Origin: Herbidospora sakaeratensis
GTDB taxonomy: Bacteria > Actinomycetota > Actinomycetes > Streptosporangiales > Streptosporangiaceae
Reading direction: 5' to 3'
Assembly (NCBI RefSeq): GCF_001570525.1
Contig: NZ_BBXC01000013.1
Coordinates: 310,001 to 374,000, forward strand
Length of the DNA stretch: 64,000 nucleotides
A model generated the notes under the pieces. It saw only the letters and a list, made by a program, of their open reading frames with translations, ran no database searches and was not told the origin of the DNA. Position numbers and translations under genes: made by a program. Shown here piece by piece: positions 39,770-48,400 of the stretch; positions within the stretch are counted from its first letter, which is position 1; the number at the start of each line of letters is the position of its first letter.

Positions 39770-40126
39770 TCACGCCTCTGTCGGTGGTTTTCCACGTGTA
39801 CGCCTGCCCCGGGCCAGCTCGGTCCCCAGCGCGTCGAGGCGGTGGTCCCAGGACCGGCGGAACCGGTCGAGCCACGCGTCGACCTCGCTCAGCGGCGCGG
39901 TCTCGACGGCGTAGAACCGCCGAGTGCCCTCAGCCCGCACCGACGCGAACCCGCTGTCGCGCAGCACCCGAAGATGCTGGGACACCGCCGGCTGGGAGAT
40001 GGCGAACTCGGCCCTGATGACCTCCGTGATCGCCCCGGAGGTCTGCTCGCCGTCGGCGAGCAGTTCCAGAATGCGCCGGCGCACGGGGTCGCCGAGGATG
40101 TCGAACGCGTGCACGACGCAGACCAT
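39770..40126 (-). CDS. ArsR-family transcriptional regulator
   Basis: A 118-residue winged helix-turn-helix repressor: HAFDILGDPVRRRILELLADGE, then ISQPAVSQHLRVLRDSGF as recognition helix and EGTRRFYAV as wing. It lacks the cysteine pair of metal-sensing ArsR proteins, so it belongs to the SdpR-like, non-metal subgroup usually paired with SRPBCC genes. ATG at 40126. It is divergent from the GNAT gene across two perfect palindromes (40137-40148, 40167-40181), which are its probable operators, implying control of both directions. Confidence 0.88.
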   Translation of the reverse strand: MVCVVHAFDILGDPVRRRILELLADGEQTSGAITEVIRAEFAISQPAVSQHLRVLRDSGFASVRAEGTRRFYAVETAPLSEVDAWLDRFRRSWDHRLDALGTELARGRRTRGKPPTEA

Positions 40127-40136
40127 ACCGGCCCGT

Positions 40137-40181
40137 ACTTATATAAGTCAATGCTGATACGTTTGGCTTGCATAATGCAAG
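40137..40181. promoter_or_regulatory. Two palindromes in the ArsR/GNAT divergent promoter
   Basis: ACTTATATAAGT (40137-40148) is a perfect 12-base palindrome and CTTGCAT-A-ATGCAAG (40167-40181) a perfect 15-base one, 18 bases apart, in an AT-rich patch. Both resemble the short palindromes bound by ArsR/SmtB repressors. The first is close to the ArsR start, suggesting autorepression. Confidence 0.6.
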
Positions 40182-40245
40182 TCATGAGCGTAACGTCCCA
40201 GACGGTTGGACTTTTGATTCACAAGTCAGGTGGAGGAGGATCGCC

Positions 40246-40923
40246 ATGCCGACGCATCCCCTGGACAACGCGATCCACGCCGCGCTGTCCGGACCACACG
40301 CCCACCTCGCGGAACGCCGGGGCAACGCACTGCGCTACCCATCCGACATGTCCCCGTTCATGGCGCTGCCGGACATCCCCGCCGCCGCTGACTGGGCGGA
40401 CCTCGCCGCCCTGGCGGCCCCCGGGACGAAGGTCACGTTGAGCGGACCCGCCGCCGAACCCCCGGCGGGGTGGCGGGTGGAGGCGCGCGTCCCCCTGCTG
40501 CAGTTCGTCGACGACGGCATCGCCGCCGCACCGTACGACGAGGCGGTCCACCTGACCGAGACCGACGTGCCGGACATGCTCGCACTCGCCGAGCTGACCG
40601 AACCGGGCCCGTTCCTGAAACGCACCATCGAGATGGGCGCCTACCTGGGCGTCCGCCGGGGCGACCGCCTGGTCGCGATGGCCGGTGAACGCCTGCGCGT
40701 CCCGGGGTGGACGGAGATCAGCGCGGTCTGCACCGACCCCGGATGGCGCGGGCGACGGCTGGGCACCCGGCTGCTGCTCGCCGTCGCCGACGGCATCCGG
40801 GCACGCGGCGAGACGCCGTTCCTGCACGTGCTGGAGTCCAACGTGAACGCCGTCCGCCTCTACGAGTCCCTGGGCTTCCGGCTCCGCGTCCGCACCGAGA
40901 ACCGAGTCCTCGCGAGGACCTGA
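40246..40923 (+). CDS. GNAT-family N-acetyltransferase
   Basis: A 225-residue acetyltransferase. The C-terminal half is a GNAT domain: acetyl-CoA pyrophosphate loop in DPGWRGRRLGTRLLLAVA and the late LHVLESNVNAVRLYESLGFR motif. The N-terminal 100 residues look like a degenerate second domain, as in several GNAT relatives of this size. ATG at 40246 follows GGAGGAGG; the frame is open about 80 bases upstream over the operator region. It is transcribed with the SDR gene 11 bases downstream and divergently from ArsR. The acetyl acceptor is unknown. Confidence 0.85.
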   Translation: MPTHPLDNAIHAALSGPHAHLAERRGNALRYPSDMSPFMALPDIPAAADWADLAALAAPGTKVTLSGPAAEPPAGWRVEARVPLLQFVDDGIAAAPYDEAVHLTETDVPDMLALAELTEPGPFLKRTIEMGAYLGVRRGDRLVAMAGERLRVPGWTEISAVCTDPGWRGRRLGTRLLLAVADGIRARGETPFLHVLESNVNAVRLYESLGFRLRVRTENRVLART

Positions 40924-40934
40924 GGAGAACCCCC

Positions 40935-41705
40935 GTGTCATCCGTGCTCATCACCGGCGCGTCCAGGGGCATCGGCCGCGCCATCGCCCTCGAACTCGCC
41001 GGCCGGGGCCACCGCGTCATCGCCACCGCCCGCCGGCCCGAGACCCTGGCCGACCTTCCCGTCGACGAGCGCCTGCGCCTCGACGTCACCGACCAGGACA
41101 GCGTCGACGCGGCCGTCGCGGCGGCCGGGGAGATCGACGTGCTGGTGAGCAACGCCGGCGCGACCGTGCGCGCACCCTTGGAGAGCGTGCCGCTCACGGA
41201 GGTCGAACGGCTCCTCCGGCTCAACACCCTGGGCGCGCTGCGCGTCACGCAGGCCGTCCTGCCCGCGATGCGGACCCGGGGATCGGGCCGCCTGGTCTTC
41301 GTCTCCAGCATCCAGGGGCGCATGGTGCTGCCGATCATCGGCCCGTACGGGGCGAGCAAGTGGGCGCTGGAGGCGATCGCCGAGACCCTGGCCATCGAGG
41401 CGGGCCACTTCGGCGTCAAGGTGAGCATCGTCCAGCCGGGCGCGGTCGCCACGGACGGCTCCCAGGGCGGGGCCGCGGCGTTCTTCGCGGAGGACGACCC
41501 GTACCTCCCGCTTTACCGCCAGCTCGGCGCGCTGCGCGGTGAGGTGATCACCGCAGGGGAGGTGGCCGCCGTCGTCGCCCACACGATCGAGCGTCCCGAC
41601 CCGCCGTTGCGGGTGCCCGCGGGCGCCCCCGCCGAACGAGTCCTGAAGGCGCGCAAGGAGGCGCCCGAGAGCGAGCCGTTCCGGCCGGCCGTGCTCGACT
41701 GGTAG
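40935..41705 (+). CDS. Short-chain dehydrogenase/reductase
   Basis: A 256-residue classical SDR: cofactor motif LITGASRGIGRA with ATARRPE suggesting NADPH preference, DVLVSNAG, catalytic Ser in VFVSSIQG and Tyr/Lys in YGASKWALE. The C-terminal segment ERVLKARKE resembles oxidoreductases of the retinol/hydroxysteroid-like group. GTG at 40935 is preceded by TGAGGAG. It is the second gene of the GNAT-SDR unit and converges with MerR, 11 bases apart. Confidence 0.87.
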   Translation: MSSVLITGASRGIGRAIALELAGRGHRVIATARRPETLADLPVDERLRLDVTDQDSVDAAVAAAGEIDVLVSNAGATVRAPLESVPLTEVERLLRLNTLGALRVTQAVLPAMRTRGSGRLVFVSSIQGRMVLPIIGPYGASKWALEAIAETLAIEAGHFGVKVSIVQPGAVATDGSQGGAAAFFAEDDPYLPLYRQLGALRGEVITAGEVAAVVAHTIERPDPPLRVPAGAPAERVLKARKEAPESEPFRPAVLDW

Positions 41706-41716
41706 CCGTGACGTGA

Positions 41717-42094
41717 TCAGAGCTCTCGTGGCGTGAGGAGGCGGCAGCGGCCGGACCGGCAGTCGTCCAGGGCGTGAGCCGCGGCTTCCCGGACTCTCGT
41801 CAGGTCGGCGATCCTCCTGTCGATGCGGTCGACCACGTTCTCCAGCCGCCACCGCTCGCTGTCGCAGGTCGCCCCGCCGGTGTCGTGGGCGGTCAGGGCG
41901 TCGGCGACCTCGTCGAGGGTGAAGCCGAGTTCCTGGAGCGTCTTGGCCTGCCTGATGCGGTCGACGGCGTCGGGCCCGAAGGCGCGGTATCCCGAGGGCC
42001 GGCGGTCGGCCCGGGGGAGCACACCGCGTCGTTCGTAGAACCGGACCGTGTCCACGGTGACGCCCGCCGCACGGGCGACTTCGCCGATCTTCAT
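41717..42094 (-). CDS. MerR-family regulator, probable metal or thiol sensor
   Basis: A 125-residue MerR protein: KIGEVARAAGVTVDTVRFYE at the N-terminus, YRAFGPDAVDRIRQAKTLQELGF, then a dimer helix. Cysteines C77, C112 and C117 lie where metal-binding members have theirs: the spacing of 35 between the first two equals that of MerR itself (C82, C117), with CRSGRC in the C-terminal loop. A thiophilic metal or organomercurial-like inducer is plausible. ATG at 42094. The divergent promoter has the long spacer and central palindrome expected for a MerR-twisted promoter. Confidence 0.88.
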   Translation of the reverse strand: MKIGEVARAAGVTVDTVRFYERRGVLPRADRRPSGYRAFGPDAVDRIRQAKTLQELGFTLDEVADALTAHDTGGATCDSERWRLENVVDRIDRRIADLTRVREAAAHALDDCRSGRCRLLTPREL

Positions 42095-42107
42095 GGCAGG
42101 TGACCTC

Positions 42108-42139
42108 TTGACTCTGGACTCTGGTCCAGACTTTAGAGT
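42108..42139 (+). promoter_or_regulatory. MerR-type promoter with central palindrome
   Basis: TTGACT (42108-42113) and TAGAGT (42134-42139) are separated by 20 bases instead of 17. The spacer holds the inverted repeat TCTGGAC-TCTG-GTCCAGA (42113-42130). An over-long spacer with a palindrome is the hallmark of promoters that MerR-family activators untwist. It drives the Cys-containing small protein at 42179 and lies 14-45 bases before the merR-like start. Confidence 0.75.
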
Positions 42140-42178
42140 CCGACGGGAGAGCGGACAACCGGCCCAGAAGGAGTTCTC

Positions 42179-42535
42179 GTGGACGTCCCCCCTGCCGGCA
42201 CACCCGTGGTGTGCGACATGACCACCGCCCCCGACACCGCGCGGCAGCGGCTGGAGGAGTACCGGCTGCTGTTCGACCGGTCACTCGTCGGCCGTGAACG
42301 GATCGGCGCGGCCGTCCGGTTCCGCTTCCGCGCCGAGCCGGGCCTGCGGGAGCGGATCGAGGACCTCGCGGCCCGCGAGAAGGCCTGCTGCGCCTTCTTC
42401 GCCTTCGAGGTGACCACCGACGGCGGGCAGATCGTCTGGGACTGCGCGGTCAGCGACGACCCGGCCGCCCGCGCCGTCCTCGACGACCTCTACGACGGCG
42501 ATCCCGGCAGCCTCCTCCGGCGCCAAGCCGATTGA
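42179..42535 (+). CDS. Small Cys-containing protein under MerR-type control
   Basis: A 118-residue soluble protein that I cannot place in a named family, although similar short proteins beside MerR genes are familiar from actinobacteria. It has four cysteines: C12 in PVVCDMT, the pair C70-C71 in REKACCAFF, and C89 in VWDCAV. These could hold a thiophilic metal. Start: GTG at 42179 with AGAAGGAG five bases upstream. It is the only gene behind the MerR-type promoter at 42108-42139, so it is the presumed response gene. A buffering or carrier role is a guess. Confidence 0.65.
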   Translation: MDVPPAGTPVVCDMTTAPDTARQRLEEYRLLFDRSLVGRERIGAAVRFRFRAEPGLRERIEDLAAREKACCAFFAFEVTTDGGQIVWDCAVSDDPAARAVLDDLYDGDPGSLLRRQAD

Positions 42536-42586
42536 GCAGGGGGCTACTCAGGCGCGGGACGGGCGGGCGTGCCTACCGTTCGCCAC

Positions 42587-44176
42587 ATGCGCACCCTTCT
42601 CCGAGTGTTCCTGGTCGCGGTGTTCGGCGCGGGGCTGCTCACGCTGCTCCAGGCGCCGGCCGCCGCCGACCCGTTCGTGACCGTGACCGTCACGATCAAA
42701 CGCATCACTCTCCTGGCGGGCGACGACTGCGGCGAACCCGACTTCTACAACCGCGTCTGGATCAACGGCGTCTACCACGACAACGAGGACAGCGACTCCC
42801 AGGACGAGCTTGAGGGCAACCCCGACATCGCGCCGGACTGGGAGTTCTCCAAGCCCGTCGACGTGGCGACGCTCGCGACCCCCGGCCGCGTCCCGATCAG
42901 GATCGAGGTCCACGACGAGGACGGCGGCCTCTGCTTCGGCGGCGAGCACTACGACTCCTCGCCCACCGCCGACCGGTTCTTCGACGGGTACATCGACCTC
43001 GCCGGCTGCTCCGTCCACGACCCCAGGCAGACCGCCCAGCCCTATCTCGGCGGCTGCCGCACCCCGATCGTCCAGGCCGGCACCGCCGACGAGCGGGTCA
43101 GGCTGACCTTCGAACTGGACGCCAGGGAGCCGGCGAGCGCGCCCGGCCTGAACGTCCGCTGCACCCACACCCCCGTCTGGCCGAAGCCGGGCGAGCCCGT
43201 CACGATCGTCGCCACGGCCCTCGACGGGGAGCTCCAGCCGACGATCGTCGCCGACAAGCTGGAGATCTGGGTCAACCTCCAGGCGAACGCCGCGAGCCTC
43301 GCCGGAGACCCGCTCCAGTCGAGACACGGCGTCGGCACGCTCACCGAGACCTTCACCCCCAGGGCCGAGATGGCCCCCTTCGCCTACGGCTGCCGCCTGG
43401 CCGAGAACGGGGTGACGCTCTTCTCGTCGTGGCACACGGTGGCCGTCGGCGATCCCTTCCCGAACTTCAGCTTCCCCAAGCCCGCCGTGCCGATCAGCTA
43501 CACCGGCCCCCGGTCCAGCCGCATCGACATCGTCTTCGTGGCCGACAAGGACGAGTACACCGGCCCCGCCGACCCCCGGTTCGTCGCCGACGTGGCGGCC
43601 ACGATCGAACGGTCGTACTGGGGACTGAAGGAGTATCTGACCCGGCAGGACATGTTCAACTTCTGGTTGCTGCCCGACAACACCGGCTACGCCAGCGACG
43701 CCACCGGCGACAAGGACTGCGACCACGAGCTGCCGGTCCTGTGGGACGACGCCTTCGGCTGGGCCGAGGCCGCCGCGATCCTGCACCGCCGCGGCGCCCA
43801 GCAGGACTGCGCGCAGCGCTCCGACCGGATCTTCTCCGTGCTCGTCGACCCCGGCAAGCCCCGGATCGCCGCCCACGAGACGGCCCACCAGCCCTTCGGC
43901 CTGTCCGACGAATACCCCGAGGGCGGGGCCTTCCCGCAGGACGTCTACCCCAACGTCTACGAGGACTTCGAAGCCTGCGAGGACGACGCCCCGCTGCTTC
44001 AGCGGACCGCCGCCGCCTGCCGCAGTTGGGAGAAGGAGCACTGGTACGGCGACCAGGACTGGTGGACGTCCGAACCCAAGCCCGATGACCTGATGTTCGA
44101 CAACGGCCGGGCCCGCGAGGCCGACATCCGCCGCTTCACATACGTCTTCGAAGGTTGCGAGGCCGCGAAATGCTGA
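42587..44176 (+). CDS. Secreted zinc metallopeptidase, M64-like
   Basis: A 529-residue exported protein. The leader RTLLRVFLVAVFGAGLLTLLQ ends near AAAD (about residue 28). The zinc motif is H430-E431-T-A-H434 followed by QPFGLSDEY, close to the HExxH...LADEY pattern of IgA-peptidase M64 proteins. The N-terminal half holds a C2-like or Ig-like region (VTVTIKRITLLAGDDCGEPD). Several cysteines fit an extracellular life. No ribosome site precedes ATG 42587; a TACCGT seven bases upstream allows a leaderless message. The next gene overlaps by seven bases, so the two secreted proteins are made together. Confidence 0.75.
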   Translation: MRTLLRVFLVAVFGAGLLTLLQAPAAADPFVTVTVTIKRITLLAGDDCGEPDFYNRVWINGVYHDNEDSDSQDELEGNPDIAPDWEFSKPVDVATLATPGRVPIRIEVHDEDGGLCFGGEHYDSSPTADRFFDGYIDLAGCSVHDPRQTAQPYLGGCRTPIVQAGTADERVRLTFELDAREPASAPGLNVRCTHTPVWPKPGEPVTIVATALDGELQPTIVADKLEIWVNLQANAASLAGDPLQSRHGVGTLTETFTPRAEMAPFAYGCRLAENGVTLFSSWHTVAVGDPFPNFSFPKPAVPISYTGPRSSRIDIVFVADKDEYTGPADPRFVADVAATIERSYWGLKEYLTRQDMFNFWLLPDNTGYASDATGDKDCDHELPVLWDDAFGWAEAAAILHRRGAQQDCAQRSDRIFSVLVDPGKPRIAAHETAHQPFGLSDEYPEGGAFPQDVYPNVYEDFEACEDDAPLLQRTAAACRSWEKEHWYGDQDWWTSEPKPDDLMFDNGRAREADIRRFTYVFEGCEAAKC

Positions 44177-45423
44177 AACGAGCCCACTGGGTCATCGCCG
44201 CCGCGGCCGCGCTGATCGTCCTGGTCCCGCTGCGCGCCCAGGGCGAGCCGGACGACCCGTCCACGATCCCGATCCCGCAACTCGACTTCGGCGACCCCGC
44301 CAAATCCGTGGTCGCCCGGGTGAGGTTCACCTCCCGGACCGCCGCGACCCTGGAGCGGGTCAAGGTCTCCACGTCGCGGGCGCACACCCACATCGGCGAC
44401 CCGCCCATACTCCGGCTCGGCCTGACCGACGTGGACGGCCAGGTCGTCGACCGGATCAACACCTGGAGCCCGTTGTGGACGTACCAGGAGGGCGGAGACC
44501 ACGTCGGCCTGCGGCCGAGCGGCTCGGGCAGCTTCATCGTGCCGTTCTCGCCGGCCCTCTCGACCATGACGGTCACCGACGTCGCGCTGGGCCGGGACGT
44601 CCTGACGGTCGACCTCAAGCCGCCGCTCAGGGAGTTCTGCCTGGCCACCCCCGACGACCCCGACTGCCTGGAGGCCGACCTGTCGGTCACCTCGGTGACC
44701 CCGGCCGCGCCGCTGTTCGCCGTCATGGGCGAGCCGGTGACGGTGACGGTCGCCTCCGTGGTCGCCAACGCGGGCCCGGACGGGCCGGTCACCGCCGTGG
44801 TCCGGCAGGACCTGGCCGTCGGCGCGGGCCTCACCGCCACCGGCGGGACCACCGTGGAGACCGACCTCGCGGCCGGCGCCACCCGGACCCTGACCCGCGG
44901 CTACACCGTCACCTGCGACCAGGCGGGCGCCAGGACGATCGACTTCACCACGTCGATCACACCGAAGCGCGCGACGGTCGTCGACCGCGACCCGAGCGCC
45001 GACACCAGAACCACCCGGCTGACCGTCGACTGCGCGATCCCGGTGACGATCAACATCAAGCCCGGCAGCGCCGACAACAAGGTCAACCTGAACGGCAACG
45101 GGGTCGTGCCGGTCGCCGTCCTGACGACCAGGGCCGGCGAGTACGGCAACCCGATCGCCTTCGACGCCACCCGCATCGAGGCGGCCACCCTGCGGTTCGG
45201 GCCACCCGCGACGATCCTGGCCTCCGCGGGGACGCCGGAGGCGCACGGCAGGATCCACGTCGAGAAGTCGGTCGAACCCGACGAGCGCACCGTGGACGCC
45301 GACCGGGACGCCGTCACCCACTACCGCTACGACGTCCTGTCGGCCGGCGACACGAGGGCCTGCGTGACCGGCCGCGCCGCCGGGCTCACCTTCCACGGCT
45401 GCGACCACGTCGACACGCGGTGA
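44170..45423 (+). CDS. Secreted Ig/CARDB-like protein of unknown function
   Basis: A 417-residue exported protein with the leader LKRAHWVIAAAAALIVLVPL. The middle (DLSVTSVTPAAPLFAVMGEP onward) resembles a CARDB or DUF11-like beta-sandwich, and the last quarter, beginning VTINIKPGSADNKVNLN with GVVPVAVLTT, is a short domain seen at the end of many bacterial surface or archaeal extracellular proteins. No enzyme motif is visible. ATG at 44170 overlaps the peptidase stop as ATGCTGA, implying a shared role outside the cell. It converges with the STAND gene 18 bases away. Confidence 0.7.
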   Translation: MLKRAHWVIAAAAALIVLVPLRAQGEPDDPSTIPIPQLDFGDPAKSVVARVRFTSRTAATLERVKVSTSRAHTHIGDPPILRLGLTDVDGQVVDRINTWSPLWTYQEGGDHVGLRPSGSGSFIVPFSPALSTMTVTDVALGRDVLTVDLKPPLREFCLATPDDPDCLEADLSVTSVTPAAPLFAVMGEPVTVTVASVVANAGPDGPVTAVVRQDLAVGAGLTATGGTTVETDLAAGATRTLTRGYTVTCDQAGARTIDFTTSITPKRATVVDRDPSADTRTTRLTVDCAIPVTINIKPGSADNKVNLNGNGVVPVAVLTTRAGEYGNPIAFDATRIEAATLRFGPPATILASAGTPEAHGRIHVEKSVEPDERTVDADRDAVTHYRYDVLSAGDTRACVTGRAAGLTFHGCDHVDTR

Positions 45424-45441
45424 GTGCCGCGCGGATCCTGC

Positions 45442-48400
45442 TCACGAGGTGCGGCGGCCGGCCAGGCGTACGGCCTCCTCCACCGGTCCGCAGACGTCGC
45501 ACCGCCAGACCCGCACGGCGCCGTCACCGTGGGCCGTCACGATCTGGCGGCCGTCCGGCCGGAAGGCGGCGCTCTCGACCGTCGCCCCGGCGCCCTCAAA
45601 CACCACCGGGTCGCCCTGCCCGTCGGCGCGCCACACGCGGGTGGTGCCGTCCTGGCCGGTGCTGACCAGGAGACGCCCGTCGGAGCTGAAGGCGACCGAC
45701 CAGGCGAAACCGTGGTGCCCGCGCAGCACCAGAGGGTCGCCGCCCCCGAGCGGCCAGACCCGCACGGTGCCGTCGTCGCCGGAGCTGGCCAGGCGGCGGC
45801 CGTCGGGACTGAAGGCGACCGACCACACGAGCCCCTCGTGGCCGCGCAGCAGACGGGGCGGGCCGCCGTTCTCCGGCCAGAGGCGGATCACCCCGTCGCG
45901 GCCTCCCGTGGCGATCCGGCCGGCGGCGTAGGCGACCGAGCGCAGGTAGTCGCGGTCGGCGTGGCGGGACCAGACGGCTGTGCCGGTCGTCGTGTCCCAC
46001 AGGCGCACCGTCCCGTCGGTGCCCACGCTGGCCAGGCGGCGGCCGTCGGGGCTGAACGCGACCGACCACACCTCCCGGAGGTGGCCGCGCAACACCATCG
46101 GAGGGCCGCCCGCGAGCGGCCGGACGCGGACCGTGCCGTCCTCCTTGGCGCCCGCGACGCGGTCGGCGGTGACGGCCACGTCGAGGGTCTCGCCGCCGTC
46201 CTCGCGGAACACCACAGGACCGGGATGGACCCGCACCGCCCCGTCGGCTCCCGCCGTGACCAGGCGTCGGCCGTCGGGCGTGAAGGCGGCCTCCCACACC
46301 GCTCCCCGGTGGCCGGGCAGGGTGTGCGGGCCGGTGACGTCCCACAGGCGCAGGCTGCCGTCCTCGCCCGCGCTGGCCACCTGGCCGCCGACCATCGCGA
46401 CCTGCCACACGGCCCCCCGGTGGCCCCGCAGGACGAGTGGCTCGCCGCCGCCGCCGGGGTTCCAGAGGCGGACCGTGCCGTCGTCGCCCGCGGTGACGAG
46501 ACGGCCGTCGCCGGTGAAGGCGACGTCCTCGACGGTGCCCCGGTGACCGCGCAGCACGATCGGATCCGCTGACCCCGTCAGCCGCCAGACGCGGGCCGTG
46601 CCGTCGATGCCGCCGCTGGCCAGGCGCTCACCCGCAGGGTCGAAGGCCAGGCCCTTCGTCGCCGCCTCGTGGCCGCGGAGGATCTCGGGCTCGCCACCTG
46701 CCACCGGCCAGATCCGTACCGTGGCGTCGTGGCCCGAGCTGGCCAGCCGGGTTCCGTCGGGGCTGAAGGCGACGTCGACCGTGGTGCCCTTGTGGCCGCG
46801 CAACACCCGCAGTCCGCCGGTACGCAGGTCCCACAGCCGGACCGCGCCGTCGTCGCCGGTGGCCGCCAGGTGGGTGGCGCTCATGGCGATGTTCCACACC
46901 CCGCTCGGGTCTCCCTTGAGGACGCGGGCGCCGGTGGGGGCGTACAGATGGATGCTGCCGTCGGCGCGGGCCACGGCCAGGCCGGGCGGACCGAAGACCG
47001 GGCTGCGGGCCTCGCCCGGCGGGCCGTCCAGCAGGCGCGGGGGAGTGGGCTCGACCCCGTCTCCCCTCCGGGTCCACAACCGGACGTGGCCGTCGGAGGA
47101 GGTGGCGGCGATCGTGTCGTCGTTCACCGCCAGCCCCATCAGCCGGGCGGGGGCGCGCAGGACCAGCGTGCGCCGGTCGTCCACCAGTGCCTGGCGCAGG
47201 ACGGACTCGGCCTCCGTCGTGGCGGCCGTGGCCATCGCCCGCCGGGCCATTTTCAGCCCTTCGCGCGGGTCGACCCGGAGCTCACTGCGCGCCTCCGCGG
47301 CCAGGGCGCGGGAGATCGCCAGGTCTCGCTGCGCCCCGGCCTCGGCGGCCTGGACGAGCGCGCTGGTGGCCAGCAGCACGAGCCCGGCGGCCACACTGAG
47401 GACGACGGTCAGCACGCTGCGGCGCCGGCTCTTCTCGCGGTCCCTGGCCGCGGTCAGGAACGCGCGCTCGCGGTCGTTGAGGTCGGCGGTCTCCTCCTGC
47501 CAGGCCGCCAGGCGGCCGCCTCGGTAGAGCAGGGCCGGGTCGCGGTCATACCGCTCCCACTCACCGGCGGCCTCGGTCAGCCTGCGGTGCCGCAGCAGGG
47601 CCTCCCGGTCGGCCATCAACCAGGAGCGCAGTCTCGGCCAGTGGCTCAGCAGCGCCTCGTGGGCGATCGTCATCGTCTCGGCGTGCGAGGTGACCAGCCG
47701 GGCCGCGATCAGCCGGTCGAGCACGTCGCCCGAGCCGGCGAGCTCCGCGCGGGAGGCGTGCCTGCGGGTGTCCTCGGTGCCCTCTCCCAGGGCGGTCAGC
47801 CGGAGGAACAACGTTCGCACTTTCGGGCGGTCCCGGAGGGGGAGCGCCTGGTAGATCTGCTCGGCGCTCTGGCCCACGGAGCCGCGCATGCCTCCGGCCG
47901 CCTGGTAGCCGGCGAAGGTGAGCAGGTCGCCGCGGCGGCGTCGCCACGTCTCGCGCAGGGCGTGGGAGACGAGCGGGAGCGCTCCGGGCTGGTTCCTGGC
48001 GTCCCCGACGACGGCCTCGACGAGCTGGGCCTCCACCCGGCCGCCCGCGGCCTTCGCCGGGCCGACGACGGTCCGGCGCAGCTCGTCGTCGTCCATGGGG
48101 CCGATGAGCACCTGCCGGTCCTTCAGCGCGGCGACGAGAGGGGCGTGGTCGGAGATGCGCGCGTAGAAGTCGGCCCGTACGGCCAGCACGACCTTCGGCG
48201 CGGCCAGGAGCACGTCGATGAAGCGGCGGCGTTCGTCCTCGTCGGCGCAGAGCGTGAAGATCTCCTCGAACTGGTCGACCACGATCAGGGTGTCCCCGGC
48301 GAGCTGGCGTGACGTCAGCCGTACGGAACCGGGGTCGCCCAGCGCGGAGCGCACCGTGCCGGCGGCGAGCCCATGCCGGTCGGCCAGCACGAGCGCGATC

